Shown here: positions 22,385 through 33,076 of the stretch, one piece after another
How positions within the stretch are numbered: position 1 is the stretch's first letter
Layout: each line of letters opens with the position of its first letter
NCBI GenBank assembly: GCA_009746045.1
Contig: RPFO01000667.1
Location: 1,662,252 to 1,726,251 of the forward strand
Direction: 5' to 3'
DNA from: Mesostigma viride
Taxonomy: Eukaryota; Streptophyta; Mesostigmatophyceae; Mesostigmatales; Mesostigmataceae
DNA length: 64,000 bases
Notes under the pieces: generated by a model
Told to the model about the DNA's origin: nothing
Seen by the model: only the letters and a program-made list of their open reading frames with translations
Databases searched by the model: none
Made by a program: the position numbers and the translations under genes

Positions 22385-23600
22385 TTTGTGCGCACCGAGC
22401 CACCCATGCAGTCGCCCACCCATGCAGCCACCTGGCCACCCACCCACACAACTACTCACACACTCACGTGCCCGTACACCTAAACACCCACCCGTCCACC
22501 CACCCAGTGACCCACCCACCCAGCCAGCTGCGCCCGTGCTAACCCACCTTTTATAACCACGCGTGCACCTAGGCACCCAACCACCTACCAACCCACTTGG
22601 ACATCCACCCACCCACCAAGGCACCTGCGCAACCCACGTACCAATCAGGTAATGAGGAGGCATTCACCCATCCGATGCGCCAACCACCCAATCACCCAGC
22701 CACCTAAACACCCAGCCAGCTGGCCCCATATGCACCCATGCGGCCGCCCACCCTTGACCCACCCACGCACCTACAAGTACCCACTCAACCACTCACTCCC
22801 CCCCACCCTTATACCCACTGACCCACCCACACATGCATTTTCTCAGCCAGCCAGCCACCTACCTCACCCCCAACGTGCACAGCCCTTCACCTGCGATAGG
22901 TGAGACGGTCCCAACCATAAACCCATCCACGCATCCATATCTGTGCGCGCACCTGTCCATCTACCCGTCCCTTCGCCTACCCACCCATACAGTCATCTAC
23001 ACATCCACCAGCCACCAACCACCAATGGCCTACCCACCAACCCACCCACCCACACGCATCCCTAACCAACCAACCACCAACCCACCACCCTCAATACCGT
23101 GCCATTGTTTCACTCACGAATCCAACAACCCACCCACTTCGCAGTCCCCAAAGCCTATCAATCACCCAGCCACCTGGACATCTACCTATGACCGACCACC
23201 CTTGTACTCATCCACCCACCATGACCAGCCAGCCAGCCAGCCACCCTCTCCAGCTGCCTGTGCTCCCAGCTACTCGGCCAGCCATTTACCAAGGCATCCA
23301 CCTTTCAGCCAGCCACCTGCCATTGAACCCACCTACGCCTAGGCATCCCTTGAAGCATCTATAGCCTAAGCCTCCCACACAAGACTTCCTGGGCAACCAA
23401 CCAACCAACCAGTCACCCAGCAACACAACCACCTAACCACCTAAACACTCGACAACCCAATTACCGAACCACCTAACTACCCAACACCCAAACCAGCCAG
23501 GCATGAGCCCGCCCTTTTGCCCTCGCATGCCCGCACCATCGCAACCCCCCATAAACGCCCCGCTCACCTAGCCAGCCACACGCCCAGCCAGCCACCTGCT
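22385..23600. repeat. ~1.2-kb C/A-rich degenerate (CCCACCCA)n region
   Basis: Degenerate CCAC, CCAGCCAG and ACCCACCC motifs run across the whole stretch with few Gs. Open frames rich in Pro, Thr and His on this strand, and Gly/Trp/Val on the other, follow from the base composition. No gene is evident. Confidence 0.75.
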
Positions 23601-23622
23601 CAACTCACGCATGAAGGCAATA

Positions 23623-24360
23623 TCAGCCATGCATGGCCTCACCTTGCATCACTTGCATTGCCTGGCTAATTTGCATGAGGCAGCTTCCATCTCGTGGTAA
23701 GCAATTGCAAAGGCATTTCTTCATAGTAATGAATGAGAAACAACGTCGCAAACGCTCTCCTTGCCCTCTTTGAAGCAGTATATAAATCAGAAAGACAAGG
23801 GAAAATATCTGGACAAGGTGGCAATAACCACTGCATAATGCCCTTGAGAAAGTCTTATTAATCCAGCTCTCTACCCTTTGAGAAGCTGCCTTGCCCCTTA
23901 GCAACGATTCTGGGACCTCTAGCTCGCTCACCTCGCTTAATCTGCGCTTCTTCATGGCTGCCGGGAGATGCGAAGCGTGAGCCCAGCGGGTCGTGGCGAG
24001 GTCGTCTGCCCAACCCATCACATCTCGAAACCGCATTGACGGCTAATAAAAAATGATGAACCCCTTTGCCTTTTGTATCTAGCGTCAAAGGAACAATAAA
24101 CTCGCTTGGAAAACACTGTCGCAAAGAGCTTTCTACAGGCATTATAAGCAATTTTCGCAGCTTTTACCGCACTTACTGCACATCCGGAAGACCATTAGCG
24201 ACCTTTGCGCGGAATCTTGGGCACGCCATATGTCCTGCTGGCTTATTGCCGCAGGCTGGGCAGTACAGGAAGGTCGGGCATAGCCTAAAGAGCTAATTAT
24301 CTGACGACAAAGACATGTATTGTACGAAGCAAGAAACAGACGGATTTCGCGCCCCATATT
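23623..24360 (-). other. Possible exon remnants, minus strand (zinc-ribbon-like CPACGN)
   Basis: On the minus strand around 24190-24290 a frame reads LYCPACGNKPAGHMACPRFR, a CxxC pair with a further Cys and His, ending at a GTAAGT donor-like site; an ACTTTAG-like acceptor sits upstream. CPxCGN is typical of zinc ribbons such as those of RNA polymerase small subunits, but the second half is not found. A second open stretch (23860-24036) reads RRLSEVSELEVPESLLRGK. Both could be fragments of a broken or spliced gene; function unknown. Confidence 0.2.
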
Positions 24361-25156
24361 TATTCAGGCGAATGCCGGAGAAAAAAAAGCGAAACTCAGA
24401 AAACGAAAACACTAACGTTTTCGGGGATATTGTAACGCATAATCTGAGCTATCGAGCCGGGATTTTAATCTCCTCTCGTAACCAGGACTTTTAGACACGT
24501 ACCACCGAGAAATCTGGTTTTCGCGAAAAAAAATGGTGCGCTGCAAAAAAACAATTTGTCCCGTTCAATTCCCTCGTCGCAATCACAGCTCATATCATTC
24601 CAAAACTATTCCATGGATTAACCGTGATGTAAGCTTCGTTTTGACACCTCGAGCGGCTGCAGTGACGCAAGTTTCAAAACGCTAGCTGATACTCGTCCGC
24701 CATGGGTGTTTTCGTCGTTTTCGTCTCTGGGGTCGCGGGAAAAATCGAGATGACGACCTCCGAGTCTCGGTCACTGTAATGCCCAGCTCGTAACCGGCAG
24801 TGACCGTCGCGTGTCCGCCCCTGTAACCCCCGGTCTGTCAGTCAGTAACCCCCGGTCGCGTTTCCGTTTCTATACGTCGGTTGACCGTTTTTTACCGTTT
24901 TGCCCCCCGTTTTCTTCCGAGGCATTTAAGTCCAGATCTGAAGTAGGGTGGATCTCGCAGTGCCAGGTGCGTCGATTGAAAAAACGGCCGAAATCGGACG
25001 AACAAAGTTAACATAGGTTGATGGAACCGGTATTTTCCGGGGGGGCTCAAACACAGCCATTTTCGATGAGTGTGGTGGGGTATTGCTATGCATCCATTCC
25101 ATCCCATGTTCCCCTCCCACTGAGGACTTATGCTCACGTGACGCAGTCACGTGTCT
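24361..25156. other. No gene seen
   Basis: This is AT-rich to mixed sequence with scattered CGTTTT motifs. The only item noted is the inverted copy (25048-25090) of the segment at 19712-19752. No coding signal is convincing. Confidence 0.4.
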
Positions 25157-25260
25157 ATTAATTAATTAATTAATTAATCCATCCAGCACGGAATATGTGC
25201 TACATGATCTCCCCATGGAGTCATGCTATAATTAAATTTAATTTGCGTGCATGATATTTA
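25157..25260 (+). mobile_element. LINE/SINE 3' terminus with TAAT tail
   Basis: A TTAATTAATTAATTAATT run (25158-25178) is followed by the conserved 3'-end block (CCATCCAGCACG, GTGCTACATGATCTCC, GGAGTCATGCTATAATT). This is the same terminus seen at 17.5, 33.5, 40.25 and 57.5 kb. Confidence 0.65.
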
Positions 25261-25460
25261 TTCATTAATTCACGCGCCTCAATTTGTTGGGAGCTAGTGG
25301 ATCATGGGGTACAAACTTTCTTAGTAGAAGCTACCTTTCATCCCTGATTGGTGCACAGCAAGACATGGCAGGGGACCGATGCCTTCTCTATAGCTTGTTG
25401 CATGCATGGACAGGCAGGGGCCACATACGTACAGGTTCATTTCTCATGCATGTACAGGGA

Positions 25461-25541
25461 GGACAAGATAACGGCAGGCTCGAGCTACGACCATGGTCCG
25501 GATTCTCCCGATTTCTGGCCTGCGCTGGTTGTCTCCTTGAT
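25461..25541 (+). repeat. Second copy of the GATAACGGCAGG...GGTTGTCTCC dispersed repeat
   Basis: An 80-bp segment matches 22207-22284 with a 3-bp insertion (ACG) and ends in TGCGCTGGTTGTCTCCTTGA. The palindromic partner arm is absent here. Confidence 0.85.
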
Positions 25542-25679
25542 GTGCAGGGAGGGTCTAGTGACTAAGCATTGTACGTGAGTGCAATAATGAATTAATTTAA
25601 ATTTCGTAACTGCGTCACGTGAGCAGAAACCTCGCTGGGAAATGAATTAGATTGTGGTTGTGCACAATAAAGCTTTGTC

Positions 25680-26089
25680 ATATATATTGCGATATATAGT
25701 GCCCTTTGTCCTGGAGGAGTTTGGGGCCATGGGGCCCCTGACCTCCTCCTTCTTCAAGGAGTGTTGCCGGCTCCGGGAGGACCGGCTGGACCTGGAGGGC
25801 CAGCGGGCCCCATGGTCGGCGCGGACCTGGACGTCATATTGGCGTCAGCGCTTGTCGGTGGCGCTGACTCGGGCCATGGCTGATATCATGCTCCGCCGTA
25901 CGCGGGCTGATTTTGCGGTGCAGCAGGGCTATTAGGTTCCTCCCGTTAGGCGTTTCCATTGGTCTTATCGCCGGTAGTATAGAGCTTTGACATGGCTCTG
26001 TATATAGGTTTATAGCTGGGCGTTTGCTTTGGTTTGAGTGATTTCACTCTGCTGTAAGTAATTATATTTTTATAATATATATATTGCGA
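25680..26089 (+). mobile_element. 5'-truncated R2/NeSL-like LINE with target-site duplication
   Basis: The insert carries the last ~80 codons (VPFVLEEFGAMGPLTSSFFK to VQQGY stop at 25935) and about 150 bp of 3' UTR of the element found in longer form at 33.9-36.8 kb minus; the proteins differ at only a few residues. It is flanked by the 13-bp repeat ATATATATTGCGA (25680-25692 and 26077-26089), read as a target-site duplication, though the TA-rich context weakens the call. Confidence 0.75.
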
Positions 26090-26612
26090 GACATCTAGCT
26101 GGACGCATGGCGGAGCAAAGCTTATCTAGCGGGCACATCCATGATCTAGATGGACCCGGCCGACCAAACTAGATTTTTACCACTTCATCTGAATGCTCGA
26201 TCGATGATTCTAGTGCAGCTACTGAGCTAGCCAGCTAGGGTCGGGGCATGCATGATTAACCAATCAAGAAGGATCAAGACCCTGGCATCTACTGTGGGTA
26301 CGTGCAGCAATAAGCCCTGATATCAGCGGACACGTATAGCGGATGCCATGTTAGAAGGTTGGCATCCTGAGTCAGTGACTGTTGAGTCCATGCAGCCCAG
26401 TTTCGGAACACCGCATTTCCTCCCTACCTGACATATCACCATCGACCTACCGGTCTAACACGAGCCACGAGGTAGCCATATATGCGGGCTGGCAGCGGAG
26501 GTCATAGTAACTTTCACGTTTTGGCACCAAATTCCGCTGTGAATATCACAATCGCTTCGTCTTTCTAAGACACACACGCTGATATATTTTCCCGAAGCCA
26601 AAACGCAATATT
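26090..26612. other. No gene seen; possible left end of the piggyBac element
   Basis: The stretch is mostly anonymous. A TTAACCAAT at 26256 has a loose inverted partner (ATTGGGTTAA) at 29944-29953; TTAA is the usual piggyBac target, so these could be the element ends, but the match is short. Confidence 0.25.
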
Positions 26613-26999
26613 ATGACGAAGAAACGCTCGACTACGCAACGCAGCCTGACGGCTGCGATGAGCCAAGAAAATTCGCCTGCAGCTCCGGCTGTAGTTCCGC
26701 CCGGCCTGCCAGGCAGCGGGGACACCCAGTCTCAAGCGTTAGTAGTGCACTCGGCTCGATCCTGCGGCCTCGCCCTCGGTATCGCCTGTCAGATCCCAAA
26801 CGTGCACTGGTCGCCCAGCAGAATCGCGCCAAACCGAACCGCGCTTTCGGCCCCAGCCTTCAGCACAGTCGACGATCACGACTGGACCAACATGGCCCCG
26901 CGCCATGCTCTGCATTGCCTCTTCTTCGGCCGGGGACTACGCTTCGCTTTACTGTCTCAGTGTCCAGAGGCCTCAATTGAGGCTTTTTGGCTCAATTGA
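26613..26999 (+). other. 128-codon open frame upstream of the piggyBac transposase
   Basis: The frame begins MTKKRSTTQRSLTAAMSQ and is rich in Ala, Pro and Ser. It might be a first exon or leader of the transposase gene, but there is no clear donor and no recognised motif. Its end overlaps the CTCAATTGAGGC palindromes. Confidence 0.2.
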
Positions 27000-29545
27000 G
27001 GCCTTTTTCACCAAGACCACCTGGGGACGATCATTTTGGCGGGAAGGACCGGTCCTATGGGTCATCCGGCCCCAGTGGCGCGAATCTGGTATATGTGCTG
27101 AGCGTCCCGACCCATTGGGGTCGACAGGGGTCGACGGTTACAGAAAGATATGTGAGGTGGAAAAGTACCTATTTTTGTGGTTTTCATGCAACGAGAGCGT
27201 GCAATTTCGTGAATGTGCGGCCATGGCGTCGTACACTATAAACGACCGTGTGTCGACGTTTGCACGAAATTTCGACGAGGCAGGGGCTCGTCGTGCAGAC
27301 AAATGGTCCGTGCAGCTGTAGCCCGACGCCTCAGAGTGTCGGCAGTGGATTTACAGATTCACGGAACTGTGATAAGCGTACTTAGTGACAGTTCCGTCAA
27401 GGTGCGATGGGACATAGATGGGGATGAGAACGTGATAGCCACCCGGCTGCTGCTCCCATATGCTGGGCCAGCGACCGGGGGAACCGAGGGGGGGGGCAGT
27501 GTTGGGACAGCCGCCAACGAAGGGGCGCTAGTTATATTCGATCAGGATCCGGACGAGGAACCTGAGGATGAGGAGGAGGGGTTTAGCGACCCAGATGAGG
27601 ACAATTCCGACGATGAGCGCGCGCGCGCGCCCGAGCTCTGGACGCGCTTATACACGAAGGACAATCGCGCAGACCCTCCCCCCGTCTTCGTACCACAATG
27701 GACGACCACGCCAGCAACTGTCCGGCAGGATGAGCGCTTGGTATCGTACCATGACAAGTTCAGCACGCCGCAGCTTAACGGCTTTTTCAACGCTGCCACC
27801 TCCAGTGCTGGAGCGTATGTGCGCTTCATGGTGCCGGGAATCGATGAATTTTGTGCGAAGATGACTGCCGCCGGCCGGGAGAAGGGGTATGGTGACGAAT
27901 GGACAGTGACACCGCCAGTTTTTTGGCAATTCATCGGCATTCGCTGCCTCATGATGGCATACCCTGCTGCCGGCGGCTTCCGCGCCTACTGGGAGCATTT
28001 GAGCAACGTCGTCAACTACAATTTCGGCCGCTTCATGCCCCGCCACCTTTTCGAGAAGCTGTCCTGGACTTTTTCGTTTCCTGCACATGATGTGGGCTCC
28101 GAAAACGACCTTTTTGCCGGCGTGAGAAGGTGGTATGACACTGTCAATGCCCACCTGGCGGAGCACATTATCCCTGGCACGGTCGTCGTGTGCGACGAGT
28201 CCATGATCACCTGGCTGGGCAAGGGTATGCCTGGGCTGATGGTGGTGGCCCGCAAGCCCAAGCCCATCGGCCGTGAGTTGAAGACGGTGGCAGATGGCTG
28301 CTCCAAGATGCTGCTGGGCATGGAGATGCAGGAGGGCAAGGAGCACATGAGGGACAAGGAGTACAATGCAGAGTGGGGCAACTCCACCGGCGTGGTGCTT
28401 CGCCTTGTCAAGCACCTCTTCGGCATGGGCCGGGTGGTCATCGCTGACTCGTGGTTCGGCAGCGTGAAGACGGCGGTGCATGGCGCTGAGGATCGAGCAC
28501 GGCCTGTATGGCGTGCTGAACGTGAAGACTGGGCACCGCAACTTCCCCAAGGATGCCCTCTTCGCTGGGCTGAAGAACCGCGGGGACCACGTGGCCTACA
28601 CAGCGACGGCCGAGCTGTCCGATGGCACGGACATGAACCTGTTTGCATGCGGCCATCAGTCCAAGCTGCCCCTGCTCTTGGTGGCATCCTGCTCCACCAC
28701 CCTGGCCGGGAAGCCCCAGGTGAAGAACTGGACCACCACAGATGGTGTGCTGCACAACATCACCACCCCGCAGCCCAAGGTGGCGGAGCTGTATCGCACC
28801 TACATGGGGGTGATTGACCACCACAATGCCCTGCGCCAGGGTGGGGTCGCCATGTCCGACATCTGGGGTACCAGGGACCCAGTTGTACGCGAGATTAGCG
28901 AGTCTCTGTCAATGCTGATCACCAATGGCTTCTTTGCCATGCGCCAGTTTGTCCCCGGCTTCACCAAGTCGTACCGGGACTACCTCGTGGAGGCAGGGCT
29001 GGACCTGGTGAACAACGAGCGCTTGAGGGAGGCCAGGGCCACTATGGCCACTCTCGAGCTGGACCGCGAGGACCCCGATGGCCACACACTCCAAAAACTG
29101 GACTGCCAAAGTGGGTGCAGCCAGTGTGAGTTCAAGGCAGGGTTTTACTGTGTGCAGTGCTCCGGCCGCGGCCGGCCCCCGCCGTGTGAACGTGTGTGCA
29201 CCCTCCGGCAAGCATGCCAGGGCCTGCTATGCTGACCACCTGGCGGGCAAGCCTCGCAAGGCCCGCAAGTCACGTTAAATGCATAGGGAACTCAGTTATA
29301 GTGCCTTTTTCATGCATGTGTCCAGGGGCATGTTGTGCTTATGGTGCCGCCGCAGCGACACCCTGTTTTATGAGGTCATAATTCAATAGGTATTGGGCCT
29401 ATATGACTGATGTTAAGTGCTGGGAACCCCAAAATAATCATAATAATGCACATGGCCTGTGCCCATATTTGGAATAAAGTTTGTTTTGCTATATGCAATT
29501 ATCAATATAAAAAAGGCCTCAATTGAGGCCTTTTCCTGGACATTG
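26966..29545. repeat. Inverted AGGCCTCAATTGAGGC motifs flanking the piggyBac frame
   Basis: At 26959-27007 there are two CTCAATTGAGGC palindromes, preceded by TGTCCAG. At 29513-29545 the same palindrome is followed by CTGGACA, i.e. the inverse order. These look like subterminal inverted repeats of the element around the transposase. Confidence 0.55.
27213..29278 (+). pseudogene. piggyBac-type transposase, two frameshifts
   Basis: A DDE transposase that would excise and insert a DNA element at TTAA. The N-terminus has an SH3/Tudor-like stretch (GTVISVLSDSSVKVRW, residues ~50-80), then a very acidic patch (~110-140). The catalytic core follows: VVCDESM (first Asp, ~residue 328), VIADSWFGS (second, ~412), and GVIDHHNALRQG (third). 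The C-terminus has a Cys-rich zinc-binding tail (CSQC, YCVQC, then VCAPSGKHARACYADH). The first frame runs to about 28475; the core continues in a +1-shifted frame from 28480 (ALRIEHGLYG). A second shift near 29165-29195, in a GC run, is needed to keep the last Cys/His residues before the stop at 29278. An AATAAA lies at 29473. It is either a recently dead copy or carries sequencing errors; the frameshifts lack a slippery heptamer. Confidence 0.85.
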
Positions 29546-30144
29546 GGACATTACGACCTGTGCATCCATCTCGACAGCATCGACCGCCTCATCGACTCGG
29601 ACGGTACCTGGTTTAAGGGGAGGTGTGCCACCAAAACCCCCCAAAACCGGAATACACTTGTTTCAATATGAATGCAATTGAATTATGCCCAGCCATGATT
29701 AGGGGCCCTAAATAACATGTTTAGTGAGTTATCCATGCATTCATTGAAGGTTCTACCCCCAACTACGCGCCGGTATCGCGCTAAAAATAGAAAAAGACGC
29801 TAATTAGGGCACAGTATGCCCCAGCCAATGCACACATCAATTCAGGCCAGCCATGATATTTTCCAAGCAGGTCGTGGGTGGCCAAAAATTAGAGCCACTC
29901 ACAACCCATATCTGACATGCTTTAGAATTTTTATGCTCTTGCAATTGGGTTAAGTACAAAAACGCTGTTTTTCACACATGCCAAAAATAATAAAATACCA
30001 AACACATGTGAAATGGGCCAAACATGATATTTAAAATTCCATTAGTCATCGACACACACGCTCGCAAAATCTGGCTGTGCACATTTGGACAAGCGGTGTG
30101 GAAGTTATGCTCTTTGGCAGCATGCCACCTGGGCGTCCATTATA
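29279..30144. other. 3' flank of the piggyBac element, no gene seen
   Basis: AT-rich sequence with the AATAAA at 29473, the CTCAATTGAGGC palindrome at 29517, and the candidate right TTAA at 29950. The rest shows nothing I can interpret. Confidence 0.4.
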
Positions 30145-30977
30145 CTAGTCACTGTCACTATCACTGCCATCATCACAGTCTTCCCCGCAGCAAACTGGGC
30201 AGAACCAGTCCCCATCAGGTACGCTGGGCAGGAGAGGGACCGTGCAGCTCAGGTGGAGCCCCCCATCGCACCCGGGTGTGCTGCACAGCAAGAAAGGGTC
30301 ATCATCAGATGCATCGGTCTTAGAGCAGCGCAAGCAAGGGATGTGTGCAGTGTCATCATCATCCTCATTGCTGCCCGCCCCCGCCCCCCCAGTAGCAGCC
30401 CCGGTGAGCCCCCACACCCCCATAGTGCACCCCCTTGCTGTAGGTGACCTGGCCCCTCTGGGCATCTACCTTGCCCGGCCTCATCCCAGCGATGGCCACG
30501 CTTCACATGCCACGCCCGGGCTGCCTCAGCCTTGTACTCTATAGCGTCTTCTTGACCACCTGCTGGCGCTTTCTCTTCTTCTGCATGCAGCTCACTGAGC
30601 TGGGCTAGGGCAGCGGGTGAGGCATCCACACCTAGCTTCTGCGCTACAGCCCCGGGCCACCAGTCCTCCCCCTCCGACGCCCGACAAATCCCCACAGCAC
30701 AGCACGTGGGGTACAAGCCAGCAGGAAACCCCCCCTTGCCATTAGGTGTGCTCATGACCTGCATGCTGTGGTGAAACTCATTGATGTTGGAGCTTGAGTT
30801 GTGGCAGAGGCCTGCGAGGATGTCGGGGGTGGTGTACCTATCCCAGACCACCAGGTCTATGTTCGGGTCACCCGAACAGAGGCGGGAGCACGGTGCTCGA
30901 TCCCGCCCCCAACCCCAACACATCATTCTCAACTCCCTTCTCATGCATGCGCTCTGATGGCGAGATCTGGGCTCCAT
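30145..30977 (-). pseudogene. Transposase-like C-terminal fragment ending in a PHD finger
   Basis: Two frames are joined around 30450-30470. The upstream part (30977 to about 30480) includes NSSSNINEFHHSMQV, the kind of N-x-E-x-x-H block found around the last acidic residue of several DDE transposases, then GHRWDEAG. The downstream part (30465 to 30145) is a C4HC3 PHD finger: PCLRC, FLLCSTPGC, LHLSC and FCPVCC, followed by an acid tail. PHD fingers bind histone H3 tails. A small intron or a frameshift near a G run separates them. The N-terminal part is gone. Assignment to a transposon is inference. Confidence 0.55.
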
Positions 30978-31024
30978 CTGAACATTTCCGCATCCACACT
31001 CCGCTGCCCATCCTTACGGATTAA

Positions 31025-31520
31025 GCCCTCCAGCAGCACGTGTGACTCCCCTCGCTGCAGATGTGGCAGCAATGGGTCGAGGCACGCTTTCTACTCGGCA
31101 TGAGCTCCCTCACCTTTCCACCATGCAGTGACCGCCACCTCCACCTCCACCCTCCTCGCCTCCACCTCCACTGCCACCTCCCCCTCCACGGCGGACATCA
31201 TCAAGGCCCAGCTCCTCGCCATCGACAAACGCCTCCACGACAACGCCATTGCCATTGAGTGCCTGCAAAACATCGCGCGGGCCTCACCGCCCAGGCGGTG
31301 AAGGACATCGCGCCGCCCAGCCGGCATCTGCTGGCCCGGCCAGCGATGCTCCTCCCACCCAGACCAGGCTGGTCGAGGACATGCTGAAGCACCACACCAG
31401 CTCCACCGCCTCCACCATCGCGGCACAACTCAATTAAGCAACAAACACTCGACCTAGCTCTGCGAGGAGCTAGGCCGACATCACCCAGCGCAGCCACAAT
31501 GTCATCGTCAAGCACTTTGA
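31025..31520 (+). pseudogene. Degenerate LINE ORF1 N-terminal fragment
   Basis: The sequence matches 32190-32650 of the better ORF1 copy: GCAGCACGTG, GCTGCAGATGTGGC, repeated ACCTCCACC, CGACAACGCCATTGCCATTGAG and GCGGTGAAGGACATCGC. Frameshifts and stops break the frame. It ends near GTCATCGTCAAGCACTTT at 31517. Confidence 0.7.
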
Positions 31521-32131
31521 CCAGCCGGCAGGTGAGGACTCGGAGTCTCTTGCCATGCAAAGCATAATAGTCCGTAAACTGGGTGCTGTTTTGGTACCCG
31601 TCACCTTTCGCGAATTTCCGGGAGCGCCGCGCCAGATGTGACGGCAGCAAGTGGTCCAACGTGTCCAGGAACTCGTGAGCATTCAGAAAAAGTATAGGGT
31701 TGGGGGGTAATTCGCCATAGACATAGCCTGTAAAATATAGCCCAGGAAAGGAAATTATCACGTGACCGTTTGGCGGGAAATTTTCACTCTCGCGCGCGTA
31801 ACGAGATATGGCTGCCAACGTGCCGTTAGCAAGGAAATTTTGCGTCTCGCGGCTAGAAACGGTTCAGAATGTTGCTCATAATGGTGATGCGTGATTTTCG
31901 TAAGTCAGGCATGGCCAGATTTTCAGGATTGGGAAAATACAGGTGGGAAAATACTGCATGCCGTCTTGGTCGTCAGTGCCAGATGGGCCATAGCGTATCG
32001 TCTTTCGATTTTCTCCTTATGGCCGGGCAGTCTGCGCCAGCCCGAGCATCCTGTTTATTACGGGACATCCGCTGCACCATTTCCTGGGCTTGCGGATGCG
32101 TTTATAGGCCATCTATGCACGGAACATCAAC
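31521..32131. other. Unassigned; ~100-codon minus-strand open frame
   Basis: On the minus strand 31818-31516 an open frame reads MAAISRYARESENFPPNGH, later FLNAHEFLDTLDHLL. It then runs into antisense ORF1 sequence. It may be part of an unknown element. No domain recognised. Confidence 0.2.
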
Positions 32132-33076
32132 ATGGTAATCATGGCAGATGCATGCATGATGCGGATATGGCGGCCTATGCCTGTATGGGAGGCCCTCGAG
32201 CAGCACGTGGCCCCCATCGCTGCAGATGTGGCGGCCATGGGCAGCACGTTGGCTGCCGAGCTCCCCCTCCTCTCCACCATTTCCACCGCCACCTCCACCC
32301 TCCTCGCCTCCTCCACCGCCGCCATCCCCTCCTCCGACTCCATCACCGCCCAGCTCCGCGACATCGACCAGCGCCTCAAGGATAATGCAATCGCTATCGA
32401 GGTCTTGCAGAACACAGCAGGCCTCACCGCCCAGGCAGTGAAGGACATTGCCGCCAAGCCAGCCTCGGCTGGCCTGGCCGGCGATGCTCCTCCCATCACG
32501 ACCTGGGCGGACATGCTTAAGCAGCACACCACCTCCACCACCTCCGCCGTCGCAGCACAGCTCCAGCGGCAGACGCTTGACCTCCGCGAGGAGGCCGAGC
32601 TCGCCAAGCGCAGCCTTAACGTCATTGTCAAGAATCTCAAGATGGAGGAAGGTGAGAATTCCGAGAAGCTTGCGCGTGCTTTTGAGAGAGAAATCCTTGA
32701 TCGCATGGGCCTTACTGGTGAGATCGAGCTGGCCGCCCACCGCCTTCCCCGCGCGCGGGGTAAGGCAGGGCCGCCCCCGCTCCTTCTCACCTTTAAGACC
32801 CCGGCGGACAAGATTTCTTTTCTCAGACGCCGCAAGCGGCTCGAGAAGACTCTCTTCACCCTTGATGACGACCTGACCCTGGCGCAGCAACAACGGCGAC
32901 GGGAGCTATGGCCGACCTACCTCCAGCTCCGGCAGACCAAGGCGGGGCAGCCGGTGTACTGGAAGGGGGCGGCCATCTACGTCGGCCACAAGCCCTGGCA
33001 GGCGACCCCGGCCCGCGGCCCCAGCGACTCCAGGCGCCCCAGCTTAGGGGAATACAGCAGTAGTAGTGTAGAATAG
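32132..33076 (+). CDS. LINE ORF1-like RNA-binding protein
   Basis: An intact 314-codon frame. It has a helical, coiled-coil-prone first half (LRDIDQRLKDNAIAIEVLQN, residues ~70-90), then an L1-ORF1-like RNA-binding half: SLNVIVKNLKMEEG, LLLTFKTPADKISFLRRRKR, and a C-terminal domain with FTLDDDLTLAQQQRRREL and GQPVYWKGAAIYVGHKPW. Such proteins coat LINE RNA. Homology to the other copies starts at about 32190, so the first ~18 codons including the ATG may come from the flanking sequence. The frame is followed directly by the LINE 3' UTR with no reverse transcriptase gene. Confidence 0.7.
   Translation: MVIMADACMMRIWRPMPVWEALEQHVAPIAADVAAMGSTLAAELPLLSTISTATSTLLASSTAAIPSSDSITAQLRDIDQRLKDNAIAIEVLQNTAGLTAQAVKDIAAKPASAGLAGDAPPITTWADMLKQHTTSTTSAVAAQLQRQTLDLREEAELAKRSLNVIVKNLKMEEGENSEKLARAFEREILDRMGLTGEIELAAHRLPRARGKAGPPPLLLTFKTPADKISFLRRRKRLEKTLFTLDDDLTLAQQQRRRELWPTYLQLRQTKAGQPVYWKGAAIYVGHKPWQATPARGPSDSRRPSLGEYSSSSVE

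Noticed and set aside
22652-23342. Open frames in the C-rich region (THPPTHP-type)
   Set aside because: They reflect composition only; no splice sites, domains or bias typical of the real exons.
28470-28490. Programmed frameshift in the piggyBac transposase
   Set aside because: There is no slippery heptamer or obvious downstream structure, and a second frameshift near the C-terminus makes decay or sequence error more likely.
26256-29953. TTAA-bounded limits of the piggyBac element
   Set aside because: The inverted match beside the two TTAA sites is only about 6-8 bp with a gap, too weak to set the ends; kept only as a remark.
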